From: Nemertoderma westbladi
Taxonomy: Eukaryota; Xenacoelomorpha; Nemertodermatida; Nemertodermatidae
Direction of reading: 5' to 3'
Assembly (NCBI GenBank): GCA_032718475.1
Contig: JAUCBJ010001126.1
Location: 1 to 64,000, forward strand
Length of the DNA stretch: 64,000 nucleotides
Of the stretch, positions 44,901-55,954 are shown piece after piece. Each line of letters opens with the position of its first letter. The stretch's first letter is position 1. A program made the translations under genes and the position numbers. A model generated the notes under the pieces. That model was not told the DNA's origin and searched no databases. It was given only the letters and a program-made list of their open reading frames with translations.

Positions 44901-47900
44901 TACAATCCCTCGCGAAGTGTGAACACTTACTTGGGTTGGTACAATCCCTCGCGAAGTGTGAACACTTACTTGGGTTGGTACAATCCCTCACGAAGTGTGG
45001 ACACTTACTTGGGTTGGTGCAATCACTCACGAAGTGTGAACGATTACTTGGGTTGGTGCAATCCCTCGCGGAGTGTGAACATTTACTTGGGTTGGTACAA
45101 ACCCTCGCGAATTGTGAACACTTACTTGGTTTGGTACAATCCCACGCGAAGTATGTGAACACTTACTTGGGTTGGTGCAATCCCTCGCGGAGTGTGAACA
45201 CTTACTTGGTTTGGTAGTGGTACAATCCCTCGCGAAGAATGAACACTTACTTGGTTTGGTACAATACCTCGCGAAGTATGAACACTTACTTGGTTTGGTA
45301 CAATACCTTGCGAAGTATGAATGAACACTTACTTGGGTTGGTACAATCTCTCGCGAAGTGTGTGAACACTTATTTGGTTTGGTACAATACCTCGCGAAGT
45401 ATGAACACTTACTTGGGTTGGTACAATCCCTCGCGAAGTGTGAACACTTACTTGGGTTGGTAGTGGTACAATCCCTCGCGAAGTGTGAACACTTACTTGG
45501 GTTGGTGCAATCCCTCGCGAAGTGTGAACACTTACTTGGGTTGGTAGTGGTACAATCCCTCGCGAAGTGTGAACACTTACTTGGGTTGGTAGTGGTACAA
45601 TCCCTCGCGAAGTGTGAACACTTACTTGGGTTGGTACAATCCCTCGCGAAGTGTGAACATTTACTTGGGTTGGTACAATCCCTCGCGAAATGTGAACACT
45701 TACTTGGGTTGGTACAACCCCTCGCGAAGTGTGAACACTTACTTGGGTTGGTACAATCCCTCGCGAAGTGTGAACACTTACTTGGGTTGGTGCAATCCCT
45801 CGCGAAGTGTGAACACTTACTTGGGTTGGTACAATCCCTCGCGAAGTGTGAACACTTACTTGGGTTGGTACAATCCCTCGCGAAGTGTGAACACTTACTT
45901 GGGTTGGTACAATCCCACGCAAAGTGTGAACACTTACTTGGGTTGGTACAATCCCTCGCGAAGTGTGAACACTTACTTCGGTTGGTACAATCCCTCGCGA
46001 AGTGTAAACACTTACTTGGGTTGGTACAATCCCTCACGAAGTGCAAACGATTACTTCGATTGGTACAATCCCTCGCGAAGTTTGAACACTTACTTGGGTT
46101 GGTACAATCCCTCACGAAGTGCAAACGATTACTTGGATTGGTACAATCCCTCACGAAGTGCAAACGATTACTTGAATTGGTATAATCCCTCGCGAAGTGT
46201 GAACACTTACTTGGGATGGTGCAATCCCTCGCGAAGTGTGAAAACTTGCTTGGGTTGTTACAATCCCTCACGAAGTGTGAACACTTACTTGGGTTGGTGC
46301 AATCACTCACGAAGTGTGAACGATTACTTGGGTTGGTACAATCCCTCGCGAAGTGTGAACACTTACTTGGGTTGGTACAATCCCTCGCGAAGTGTGAACA
46401 CTTACTTGGGTTGGTACAATCCCTCACGAAGTGTGGACACTTACTTGGGTTGGTGCAATCACTCACGAAGTGTGAACGATTACTTGGGTTGGTGCAATCC
46501 CTCGCGGAGTGTGAACATTTACTTGGGTTGGTACAAACTCTCGCGAATTGTGAACACTTACTTGGTTTGGTACAATCCCACGCGAAGTATGTGAACACTT
46601 ACTTGGGTTGGTGCAATCCCTCGCGGAGTGTGAACACTTACTTGGTTTGGTAGTGGTACAATCCCTCGCGAAGAATGAACACTTACTTGGTTTGGTACAA
46701 TACCTCGCGAAGTATGAACACTTACTTGGTTTGGTACAATACCTTGCGAAGTATGAATGAACACTTACTTGGGTTGGTACAATCTCTCGCGAAGTGTGTG
46801 AACACTTATTTGGTTTGGTACAATACCTCGCGAAGTATGAACACTTACTTGGGTTGGTACAATCCCTCGCGAAGTGTGAACACTTACTTGGGTTGGTAGT
46901 GGTACAATCCCTCGCGAAGTGTGAACACTTACTTGGGTTGGTGCAATCCCTCGCGAAGTGTGAACACTTACTTGGGTTGGTAGTGGTACAATCCCTCGCG
47001 AAGTGTGAACACTTACTTGGGTTGGTAGTGGTACAATCCCTCGCGAAGTGTGAACACTTACTTGGGTTGGTACAATCCCTCGCGAAGTGTGAACATTTAC
47101 TTGGGTTGGTACAATCCCTCGCGAAATGTGAACACTTACTTGGGTTGGTACAACCCCTCGCGAAGTGTGAACACTTACTTGGGTTGGTACAATCCCTCGC
47201 GAAGTGTGAACACTTACTTGGGTTGGTGCAATCCCTCGCGAAGTGTGAACACTTACTTGGGTTGGTACAATCCCTCGCGAAGTGTGAACACTTACTTGGG
47301 TTGGTACAATCCCTCGCGAAGTGTGAACACTTACTTGGGTTGGTACAATCCCACGCAAAGTGTGAACACTTACTTGGGTTGGTACAATCCCTCGCGAAGT
47401 GTGAACACTTACTTCGGTTGGTACAATCCCTCGCGAAGTGTAAACACTTACTTGGGTTGGTACAATCCATCACTAAGTGTGAACACTTACTTGGGTTGGT
47501 AGTGGTACTACTACTACTACTACTAGGTCGAGCGAACTCGGACAGTGGAAATGAGATCCTTCCAGGCTTCCCGATTCTCCATAGTTGTCGCAATTTCGTT
47601 TCTCCCAAGTGCAGTATCCCTTTCAAGTTGATCTATATATGTTATGGCAGGTCGTCCACGACTACGCTTTCCATGAGTTGGTTGCCAGAGAAGTAGATCT
47701 GGTATGACCTCGTCTTTACTTCGCCAGCAGTGCCCACTGAATCTTAATTTGCGTTCACGGAGGGTGGTTGATACAGGTGGTATTGTATCATAAAGCTCGG
47801 CGTTTGTCATGTGTTGTCTCCAGCTGATGTTTAGGGCTGCCCTTAGTAGTCTTGTGTAGCAACCATCAATTCGTTGTTCAAGTGATTTAGTCAGTGTCCA

Positions 47901-50900
47901 GGTCTCACCCCCGTATAAAAATACACTTTCCACTGTGGCTCGAAAGAACTTAGTCTTCAGGTGCCTGGAGAGATCTGATTTCCAGATGGTAACCATTTTT
48001 GATAGAGCTACTCAAGCCTTTGCTTTCCTAACTTCTATGTCATTTTTGCTACTCTCTATCCATGATCCAAGGTACTGGAAGTCATCGACCTTCCTTAGTT
48101 GATTATTATCAATGGTTGTCAAATTTCCATCAACATTAAAGGTCATGAATTCAGTCTTTGTAGCATTTATATGCAATCCAACCTCCTTAGCAGCCCTCTC
48201 CACTTTATTTAGTAGAAGCTGTGCGTCTGCTAGCGTATTAGAGAGCAGGGCGATGTCATCCGCAAAGTCGGTGTCTGTGACTGTAGTTGCCGGATATCTA
48301 CTACTTCTGCGTTTTTGAAGTGTGAATCCCAGATCTTCACCCTTTGTGGCCGTCCTCATTGCGTAATCCAGCACAATTACAAATAGTAATGGTGCTAATG
48401 TGTCACCTTGCAGTACGCCAGCCAGGATTGAGAAAAACTCAGTTTCAACATCTGGTGAGAGTACCTGCGCTTCTGTGTCACAATATAACAATCCAATGCC
48501 AGCAACAATTACTTCTGGTATTCCATAAGCTCTTAGTATTTCAAGTATTTTACCTCTTTGGTAGTGGTACAATCCCACGCAAAGTGTGAACACTTACTTG
48601 GGTTGGTACAATCCCTCGCGAAGTATGAACACTTACTTCGGTTGGTACAATCCCTCGCGAAGTGTGAACACTTACTTGGGTTGGTAGTGGTACAATCCCA
48701 CGCAAAGTGTGAACACTTACTTGGGTTGGTACAATCCCTCGCGAAGTGTGAACACTTACTTGGGTTGGTACAATCCCTCGCGAAGTGTGAACACTTACTT
48801 GGGTTGGTACAATCCCTCGCGAATTGTGAACACTTACTTGGGATGGTACAATCCTTCGCGAAGTGTTCACCTGCACACTTATAAACTTGGGTTGGTTTGG
48901 TACAATCCCTCGCGAAGTGTATGAACACTTGGGTTGGTACAATCCCTCGCGAATTGTGAACACTTACTTGGGATGGTACAATCCTTCGCGAAGTGTTCAC
49001 CTGAACACTTATAAACTTGGGTTGGTACAATCCCTCGCGAAGTGTATGAACACTTACTTGGGTTGGTACAATCCCTCGCGAAGTGTGAACACTTACTTGG
49101 GTTGGTACAATCCCTCACGAAGTGTGAACACTTACTTGGGTTGGTACAATCCCTCGCGAATTGTGAACACTTACTTGGGATGGTACAATCCTTCGCGAAA
49201 TGTTCACCTGAACACTTATAAACTTGGGTTGGTTCAATCCCTCGCGAAGTGTATGAACACTTACTTGGGTTGGTACAATCCCTCGCGAAGTGTATGAACA
49301 CTTATTTGGGTTGGTACAACCCCTCGTGAATTGTGAACACTTACTTGGGATGGTACAATCCTTCGCGAAGTGTATGAACACTTGGGTTGGTACAATCCCT
49401 CGCGAATTGTGAACACTTACTTGGGATGGTACAATCCTTCGCGAAGTGTTCACCTGAACACTTATAAACTTGGGTTGGTACAATCCCTCGCGAAGTGTAT
49501 GAACACTTACTTGGGTAGGTACAATCCCTCGCGAAGTGTGAACACTTACTTGGGTTGGTACAATCCCTCACGAAGTGTGAACACTTACTTGGGTTGGTAC
49601 AATCCCTCGCGAATTGTGAACACTTACTTGGGATGGTACAATCCTTCGCGAAATGTTCACCTGAACACTTATAAACTTGGGTTGGTTCAATCCCTCGCGA
49701 AGTGTATGAACACTTACTTGGGTTGGTACAATCCCTCGTGAAGTGTATGAACACTTATTTGGGTTGGTACAACCCCTCGTGAATTGTGAACACTTACTTG
49801 GGATGGTACAATCCCTCACGAAGTGTATGAACACTTACTTGGGTTGGTACAACCCCTCGTGAATTGTGAACACTTACTTGGGATGGTACAATCCTTCGCG
49901 AAATGTTCACCTGAACACTTATAAACTTGGGTTGGTTCAATCCCTCGCGAAGTGTATGAACACTTATTTGGGTTGGTACAACCCCTCGTGAATTGTGAAC
50001 ACTTACTTGGGTTGGTACAATCCCTCGCGAAGTGTATGAACACTTACTTGGGTTGGTACAACCCCTCGTGAATTGTGAACACTTACTTGGGATGGTACAA
50101 TCCCTCACGAAGTGTATGAACACTTACTTGGGTTGGTACAATCCTTCGCGAAGTGTTCACCTGAACACTTATAAACTTGGGTTGGTACAATCCCTCGCGA
50201 AGTGTATTAACACTTACTTGGGTTGGTACAATCCCTCGCGAAGTATGAACACTTACTTGGGATGGTACAATCCTTCGCGAAGTGTTCACCTGAACACTTA
50301 TAAACTTGGGTTGGTACAATCCCTCGCGAAGTGTATGAACACTTACTTGGGTTGGTACAATCCCTCGCGAATTGTGAACACTTACTTGGGATGGTACAAT
50401 CCTTCGCGAAATGTTCACCTGAACACTTATAAACTTGGGTTGGTTCAATCCCTCGCGAAGTGTATGAACACTTACTTGGGTTGGTACAATCCCTCGTGAA
50501 GTGTATGAACACTTATTTGGGTTGGTACAACCCCTCGTGAATTGTGAACACTTACTTGGGATGGTACAATCCCTCACGAAGTGTATGAACACTTACTTGG
50601 GTTGGTACAACCCCTCGTGAATTGTGAACACTTACTTGGGATGGTACAATCCTTCGCGAAATGTTCACCTGAACACTTATAAACTTGGGTTGGTTCAATC
50701 CCTCGCGAAGTGTATGAACACTTATTTGGGTTGGTACAACCCCTCGTGAATTGTGAACACTTACTTGGGTTGGTACAATCCCTCGCGAAGTGTATGAACA
50801 CTTACTTGGGTTGGTACAACCCCTCGTGAATTGTGAACACTTACTTGGGATGGTACAATCCCTCACGAAGTGTATGAACACTTACTTGGGTTGGTACAAT

Positions 50901-53900
50901 CCTTCGCGAAGTGTTCACCTGAACACTTATAAACTTGGGTTGGTACAATCCCTCGCGAAGTGTATTAACACTTACTTGGGTTGGTACAATCCCTCGCGAA
51001 GTATGAACACTTACTTGGGATGGTACAATCCTTCGCGAAGTGTTCACCTGAACACTTATAAACTTGGGTTGGTACAATCCCTCGCGAAGTGTATGAACAC
51101 TTACTTGGGTTGGTACAATCCCTCGCGAAGTGTATGAACACTTACTTGGGTTGGTAAAATCCCTCGCGAAGTGTGAACGATTACTTGAGTTGGTACAATC
51201 CCTCGCGAAGTGTGAACGATTACTTGAGTTGGTACAATCCCTCGCGAAGTGTGAACACTTACTTGGGTTGGTACAATCCCTCGCGAAGTGTATGAACACT
51301 TACTTGGGTTGGTAAAATCCCTCGCGAAGTGTGAACGATTACTTGAGTTGGTACAATCCCTCGCGAAGTGTGAACGATTACTTGAGTTGGTACAATCCCT
51401 CGCGAAGTGTGAACACTTACTTGGGTTGGTACAATCCCTCGCGAAGTGTATGAACACTTACTTGGGATGGTACAATCCCTCACGAAGTGTATGAACACTT
51501 ACTTGGGTTGGTACAATCCTTCGCGAAGTGTTCACCTGAACACTTATAAACTTGGGTTGGTACAATCCCTCGCGAAGTGTATTAACACTTACTTGGGTTG
51601 GTACAATCCCTCGCGAAGTATGAACACTTACTTGGGATGGTACAATCCTTCGCGAAGTGTTCACCTGAACACTTATAAACTTGGGTTGGTACAATCCCTC
51701 GCGAAGTGTATGAACACTTACTTGGGTTGGTACAATCCCTCGCGAAGTGTATGAACACTTACTTGGGTTGGTAAAATCCCTCGCGAAGTGTGAACGATTA
51801 CTTGAGTTGGTACAATCCCTCGCGAAGTGTGAACGATTACTTGAGTTGGTACAATCCCTCGCGAAGTGTGAACACTTACTTGGGTTGGTACAATCCCTCG
51901 CGAAGTGTATGAACACTTACTTGGGTTGGTAAAATCCCTCGCGAAGTGTGAACGATTACTTGAGTTGGTACAATCCCTCGCGAAGTGTGAACACTTACTT
52001 GGGGTGGTACAATCCCTCGCGAAGTGTATGAACACTTACTTGGGTTGGTACAATCCCTCGCGAAGTGTGAACGATTACTTGAGTTGGTACAATCCCTCGC
52101 GAAGTATGAACACTTACTTGGGATGGTACAATCCTTCGCGAAGTGTTCACCTGAACACTTATAAACTTGGGTTGGTACAATCCCTCGCGAAGTGTATGAA
52201 CACTTACTTGGGTTGGTACAATCCCTCGCGAAGTGTATGAACACTTACTTGGGTTGGTAAAATCCCTCGCGAAGTGTGAACGATTACTTGAGTTGGTACA
52301 ATCCCTCGCGAAGTGTGAACGATTACTTGAGTTGGTACAATCCCTCGCGAAGTGTGAACACTTACTTGGGTTGGTACAATCCCTCGCGAAGTGTATGAAC
52401 ACTTACTTGGGTTGGTAAAATCCCTCGCGAAGTGTGAACGATTACTTGAGTTGGTACAATCCCTCGCGAAGTGTGAACACTTACTTGGGGTGGTACAATC
52501 CCTCGCGAAGTGTATGAACACTTACTTGGGTTGGTACAATCCCTCGCGAAGTATGAACACTTACTTGGGTTGGTACAATCCTTCGCGAAGTATGAACACT
52601 TACTTGGGTTGGTACAATCCCTCGCGAAGTGGCCTCCTTTCCCACATCGGTAACATTTGTCTCCGCCACCTACTCCATGATCCTCGCAGTCCCGCGCAAA
52701 GTGTCCCGAACGGCCGCACCTGTAACATCGCTCGTCTCGTAACCCAGTAGCGCAATCGCGAGCGAAATGGCCAACTCCTCCACATTTGTAACACTTGTTA
52801 CCTGGAAAATAATATAATACATTACGTCAATTTATTAAAGGTAGATAGATAGATATATTTATTTATACATTATGTAAAAACAATAACAAATACACCAAAC
52901 AATGTACCGGTATAAAGGTATTGTCCAACATAACATATAGGATTACCCCTAAAGCTTTGCAGCTTATTTCCAAGGGGGTCCTTTATGTTACTTGGTTACA
53001 AATACAACATTACACTACGCTAACCTAAAACCAATATAAAACGTAATTACACTATGTACATGTACAACTTTACCAAGAGTGTGACAATGTCCGACTCAAC
53101 GATAAAGATGTAATGTACAGAACAATTTATTATAAAACGTATTTACAGTATAAATAGTAAATAATTAATAAACTAATAACTTACTGTAGGACTATTGTAC
53201 CTATTTTTACATTGCACACGGAGGTGAGATTTAACTGCAGATTTAAAAGAATGTTGATTATTTAGGTTTTTAATTTCATTAGGAAGAGCGTTCCAATTTT
53301 TAATGCCGCTTTTCAAGCGGCATTATGTGTGCGGCAAAATGTCAATTTTTAAAAAGGTATAAAATATTTATATTAAAAAATATAGAATTAAAATCGTAAA
53401 TGAAAAACATAACAAAACACCATTTTTACTGATGTGTTTAATAATGCTTATTGGTGGGCATTTACGTTTAAATAACTACATTTGAATGAGGCTCGCTCGT
53501 ATAATTATTTTATGGTTCTGCGATATATAACAGGTAAGGATGGTAGGTTGGGTTGATGTCTAAAATGAAAAGGTGTGTCAATATCTGCAGTCTACACTAC
53601 AGTGCAGTGTTCGATTAATAGCAAAATTATATCAAAAGCTAAACAGTAAACATCACCTAACAGTTCCTTGATAAATTAAGTTCCAGAAAATTCATAAACT
53701 CACCACCGCCGCCCCCACCAGAGAAGAATGTCCGACTTCCTCCGCCTCCCCTCGGTCTGTCCCGTTCCTCCCTGGCGTTGGGACATTCACGCGAGATGTG
53801 TCCCGGCTTGCCGCAGTTGTAACACGCCCTCTCCGTGCTCTCGCAGTTCCTCGCTAGATGACCCGGTTTGCCGCACTTGTAACAGGATCCACCCCCGCCT

Positions 53901-53944
53901 CCTCCACTACCAGTACTCCCAGAGCGCCGTGAACGATCCCCCAT
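41687..53944 (-). CDS. CCHC zinc-knuckle protein (CNBP/HEXBP-like), three exons
   Basis: Exons 53944-53704, 52801-52604 and 41958-41687 join in phase (1, 1) into a 236-residue protein: Gly-rich linkers with eight knuckles C-x2-C-x4-H-x4-C and a ninth broken off at KCYK. The layout is two knuckles in exon 1, three in exon 2 and three in exon 3. Knuckles such as [14 protein letters not shown] and [14 protein letters not shown] match CNBP, Gis2 and HEXBP proteins, which bind single-stranded nucleic acid and regulate translation. Some germline DEAD-box helicases also carry such knuckles, but no helicase is seen here. Intron 1 holds a LINE fragment; intron 2 is almost entirely a 39-bp array of duplicated splice donors. 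The TAA is inside a donor (AA|GTAAGT), so the true C-terminus may lie in an unseen exon. Confidence 0.8.
44600..47466. repeat. 1,436-bp higher-order duplication within the array
   Basis: About 44600-46030 and 46036-47466 match almost base for base, including rare unit variants (the TGGTAGTGGTACAATCC units and AGTATGAATGAACACTT). This is a recent unequal exchange on top of the 39-bp array. Confidence 0.85.
47510..48560 (-). mobile_element. 5'-truncated RTE-like LINE inserted in the array
   Basis: About 1.05 kb flanked by the array sequence TTGGTAGTGGTAC on both sides, a likely 13-bp target duplication. In element orientation it ends with a (TAG)n run, the trinucleotide tail usual for RTE elements. 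Its 5' end is truncated inside the reverse transcriptase. Confidence 0.85.
47523..48560 (-). pseudogene. RTE-like reverse transcriptase, 3' half
   Basis: Two consecutive frames. The first (to 48012) has [20 protein letters not shown] and the active site [11 protein letters not shown], then [14 protein letters not shown] and FQYLGSWI. It stops after KAKA, and the second (47996-47523) continues in another frame with [37 protein letters not shown] and HGKRSRGRP. The order and motifs are those of RTE-clade reverse transcriptases. The endonuclease and the start of the polymerase are missing. Confidence 0.85.
49740..51916. repeat. 758-bp and 617-bp nested duplications within the array
   Basis: 49794-50123 recurs 758 bp later at 50552-50881, and 50841-51299 recurs 617 bp later at 51458-51916, apparently without change. 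A 158-bp shift relates 51130-51315 to 51288-51473. This end of the array was the most recently rearranged. Confidence 0.75.
52604..52801 (-). CDS. CCHC gene, exon 2 (three knuckles), source of the array
   Basis: The acceptor ATTATTTTCCAG| lies at 52802 and the exon is 198 nt long. It encodes [31 protein letters not shown] and [18 protein letters not shown]. The first donor is AA|GTAAGTG at 52603. The phase (1) fits exon 1 before and exon 3 after. Reading past the first donor is open: the next two units add 13 residues each ([13 protein letters not shown]-type) with donors in the same phase. The third unit has 2 extra nt and shifts the frame. Confidence 0.88.
52838..53335 (-). mobile_element. 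CR1/L2-like LINE 3' fragment in intron 1
   Basis: On the minus strand, about 53330-53200 encodes [20 protein letters not shown], then [12 protein letters not shown], the typical C-terminus of CR1/L2-like ORF2. A 3' UTR follows and it ends in a (GATA)n tail near 52840-52855. Only the last few hundred bases remain. Confidence 0.7.
53299..53322. repeat. Short perfect hairpin
   Basis: AATGCCGCTT and AAGCGGCATT around a 2-4-nt loop, at the 5' truncation point of the LINE fragment in intron 1. Confidence 0.7.
53336..53703. other. Rest of intron 1 of the CCHC gene
   Basis: AT-rich, no feature recognised. The donor is G|GTGAGTT at 53703. Confidence 0.5.
53704..53944 (-). CDS. CCHC gene, exon 1 (start, two knuckles)
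   Basis: The start is ATG at 53944 in ACATAATGG; the open frame runs a little further upstream without another ATG. It encodes [47 protein letters not shown], a basic linker ([10 protein letters not shown]) and a Gly run. The donor CGGTG|GTGAGTT leaves one base (G), completed by GT of exon 2 to a Gly codon. Confidence 0.88.
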
Positions 53945-53949
53945 TATGT

Positions 53950-55640
53950 AAGCGATAGGCAACCGAAATGATCAACCTGTCAGTCAGATAAATAAACAAA
54001 ACATTTCTTATTGATACCTGGCAGCCTGGCCGCGTAGGTGTTCGTTCGTGTCACCTACTGACCTATGCTGCTATGCATTCGGGAACAAGACTTTGCACCT
54101 TTGAATGCTGGTTGTGGAGTGGATGTAGGCCTACAGCATAACAGGATTTTGGTTCCGAGAGGAACCGGGGTTATTAAAATATAACGTTTGGGACCAGTAT
54201 ACGAATACGGGGCGGATATCAATTTTTCACGAAAAACCTGAGGCCAAGTGTCTTTCAAAAATTTGAAACAGTCACATCAAATTTTTATTTAACATCTTTT
54301 CATTCAATTTTTATTCATACAGTCATATAGCAGTATAGACAACTCCAGGCAATCACGTTCAGTTACAGTTTGTTCTACTCACTATAACACTATTGAACTG
54401 TATAAGCACTTACAGACTTAACTTTACAGTAGCCTATTATAGTTATACCTACCTTGTTGTTGCAGTATTAGGCCTACCCAAACAAAGCCTAGGCTAGGCC
54501 TCCAATGAAAATTTCAGAATTTTTTTTGTGAATTATATTTTTAATCGGAACTAGGCCAGGTAGGCCTACCCTTACCGCCTTTTTCAGTTATTGATCCCTC
54601 AGGCTGTCAGCGTCAGGGATACCCTCTGTCAGTCTGTCTGTCTGTTATGAAAAGCTGTTTACAGTTTAGGCGTCCTTGCAGCCTTGTCTTTGTCTGTTGT
54701 CGGGGTCGGGCGGCTAGTCCTGTAGTCCTATATCAGAGAAATCGATAGGCAGATAGGGCTTAATCGAGTTTCATTGCTAACTTTACAAGGCTGCAAGGTA
54801 GGCCTACCCTGCTGCCCTGCTACCTGTACTGCGGTAAGCACTACATTTCTGCAATAGGCTGATAGGCCTATTCAGATAGGCCTATTACTGCAATACTGTC
54901 AGACTGTAATAGGCAACAGTTCAGCAGCTAGTTCAGTAGTTAGGCAGTTAGGCCTACCAGTACAGCAGTAGGCAGGGCTGCAGGGCTGGCATACTCCTGA
55001 ACTCTGGTACTCCTACAGCTACAGAGCTACCTAGCTACAGACAGACAGACTAGACAGACTAACGGAGTTAGAGTTAACGCTAGGCAGCTACAGACTGACA
55101 GAGCTAAGGCTGAAGGCCAGAAGGCTGTACTGCTGTAAGGCCTAGCCAAGGCAGCTAGGGATGCCCTAAGCTGCTAAGTTTAGGCCTATGTCTGTATGTT
55201 TTCAATTCAAAGCTCACCTGTCTGCCTGTAGTTTGATTGATAGGCCTAATCCAAAATTCCAAACGGTTCCAGTAGAGCTGTATGTAGTAGGGCTAATAAT
55301 CCTCTGTCCTCAATCAGTCAATCCTGAAATCGGGTGCTCAAAACAAAACTCCAAAAGGCACCCACACGCGTCCTCCACCAATCCAAACCTCAAACTCCAG
55401 GACTCCTGAAACCTCCTCACTCGCTAACAACCAACGAGCCAAGCTAATAAGTCCAAAGTCTGAAAGTCTGACAATAAATTGATGCTGATCAGGATACCTG
55501 GATACTGCAGGATGAATGGCTACCGGAGTACCGAACCGGTAAGGCAGTAAGGTAATGCAACATGTACACAATGTATCTGTGTTATGTGTATAAAAGGCTG
55601 AAAGGTACAGTATGTGCAGCATTGACACGTAGCTACAGTA
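53950..55640. other. Intergenic DNA rich in TAGGCCTA palindromes
   Basis: No gene recognised. TAGGCCTA or AGGCCTA occurs about ten times between 54125 and 55245, along with short CAGACAGACA/CTGTCTGT runs. Confidence 0.45.
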
Positions 55641-55644
55641 GGAC

Positions 55645-55845
55645 AATTTGCAATTCCGACCCGGACAATTCTGACTCGGACAATTCCGACCCGGACAATT
55701 CCGACCTGGACAATTCCGTCCCGGACAATTCCGTCCCGGACAATTCCGACCCATTCAAAGATCAAATGAAATTTTCATGGGTCAGAATTGTCAGTGTCGG
55801 AATTAGCTGGGTCAGAATTGCCCTAGGTCGGAATTGTCCGAATGC
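55645..55845. repeat. 15-bp tandem repeat with inverted copies
   Basis: About seven copies of GGACAATTCCGACCC at 55645-55752, then inverted versions (GGGTCAGAATTGTC, GGTCGGAATTGTCC) at about 55779-55842, so the segment can fold on itself. Confidence 0.85.
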
Positions 55846-55954
55846 CAAATAAATAAAAATAATAAATTAAAATTAACACAGATTTTTTGTACTCGAAGAA
55901 TTTTTCGAAATTTTTTTATTTAATACAAATCGTACAGAGATCGTTAAATTGTAA

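Larger units (their letters stand above)
42017..52630 (-). repeat. 39-bp array of exon 2 ends plus 5' splice sites (intron 2)
   Basis: About 9.6 kb of tandem units (excluding an RTE-like insertion), roughly 240 by length. On the minus strand each standard unit equals the last 25 nt of exon 2 (TTCGCGAGGGATTGTACC..., coding FARDCTNP) plus 14 nt of intron (GTAAGTGTTCACAC). The exon 2 end at 52604-52630 is itself the first unit, which gives the origin. Standard units keep AA|GTAAGTG; variants have GTAATCG or GTAAATG donors, 41-nt units (TGTTCATACACTT) that shift frame, and long units containing GTTTATAAGTGTTCAGGTGA. The array reaches to within about 60 nt of the exon 3 acceptor. Confidence 0.95.

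Noticed and set aside
45358-47696. Plus-strand Leu/Tyr-rich repeat proteins in the array
   Set aside because: They are shadows of the minus-strand repeat; there is no start context, the composition is low-complexity, and all frames are open for the same arithmetic reason.
42017-52630. CRISPR-like array
   Set aside because: The 39-bp units are contiguous with no unique spacers, they grade into an exon, and the genome is animal.
41687-53944. Vasa-type helicase
   Set aside because: The Gly-rich and knuckle regions fit, but no DEAD-box sequence is present in the window.
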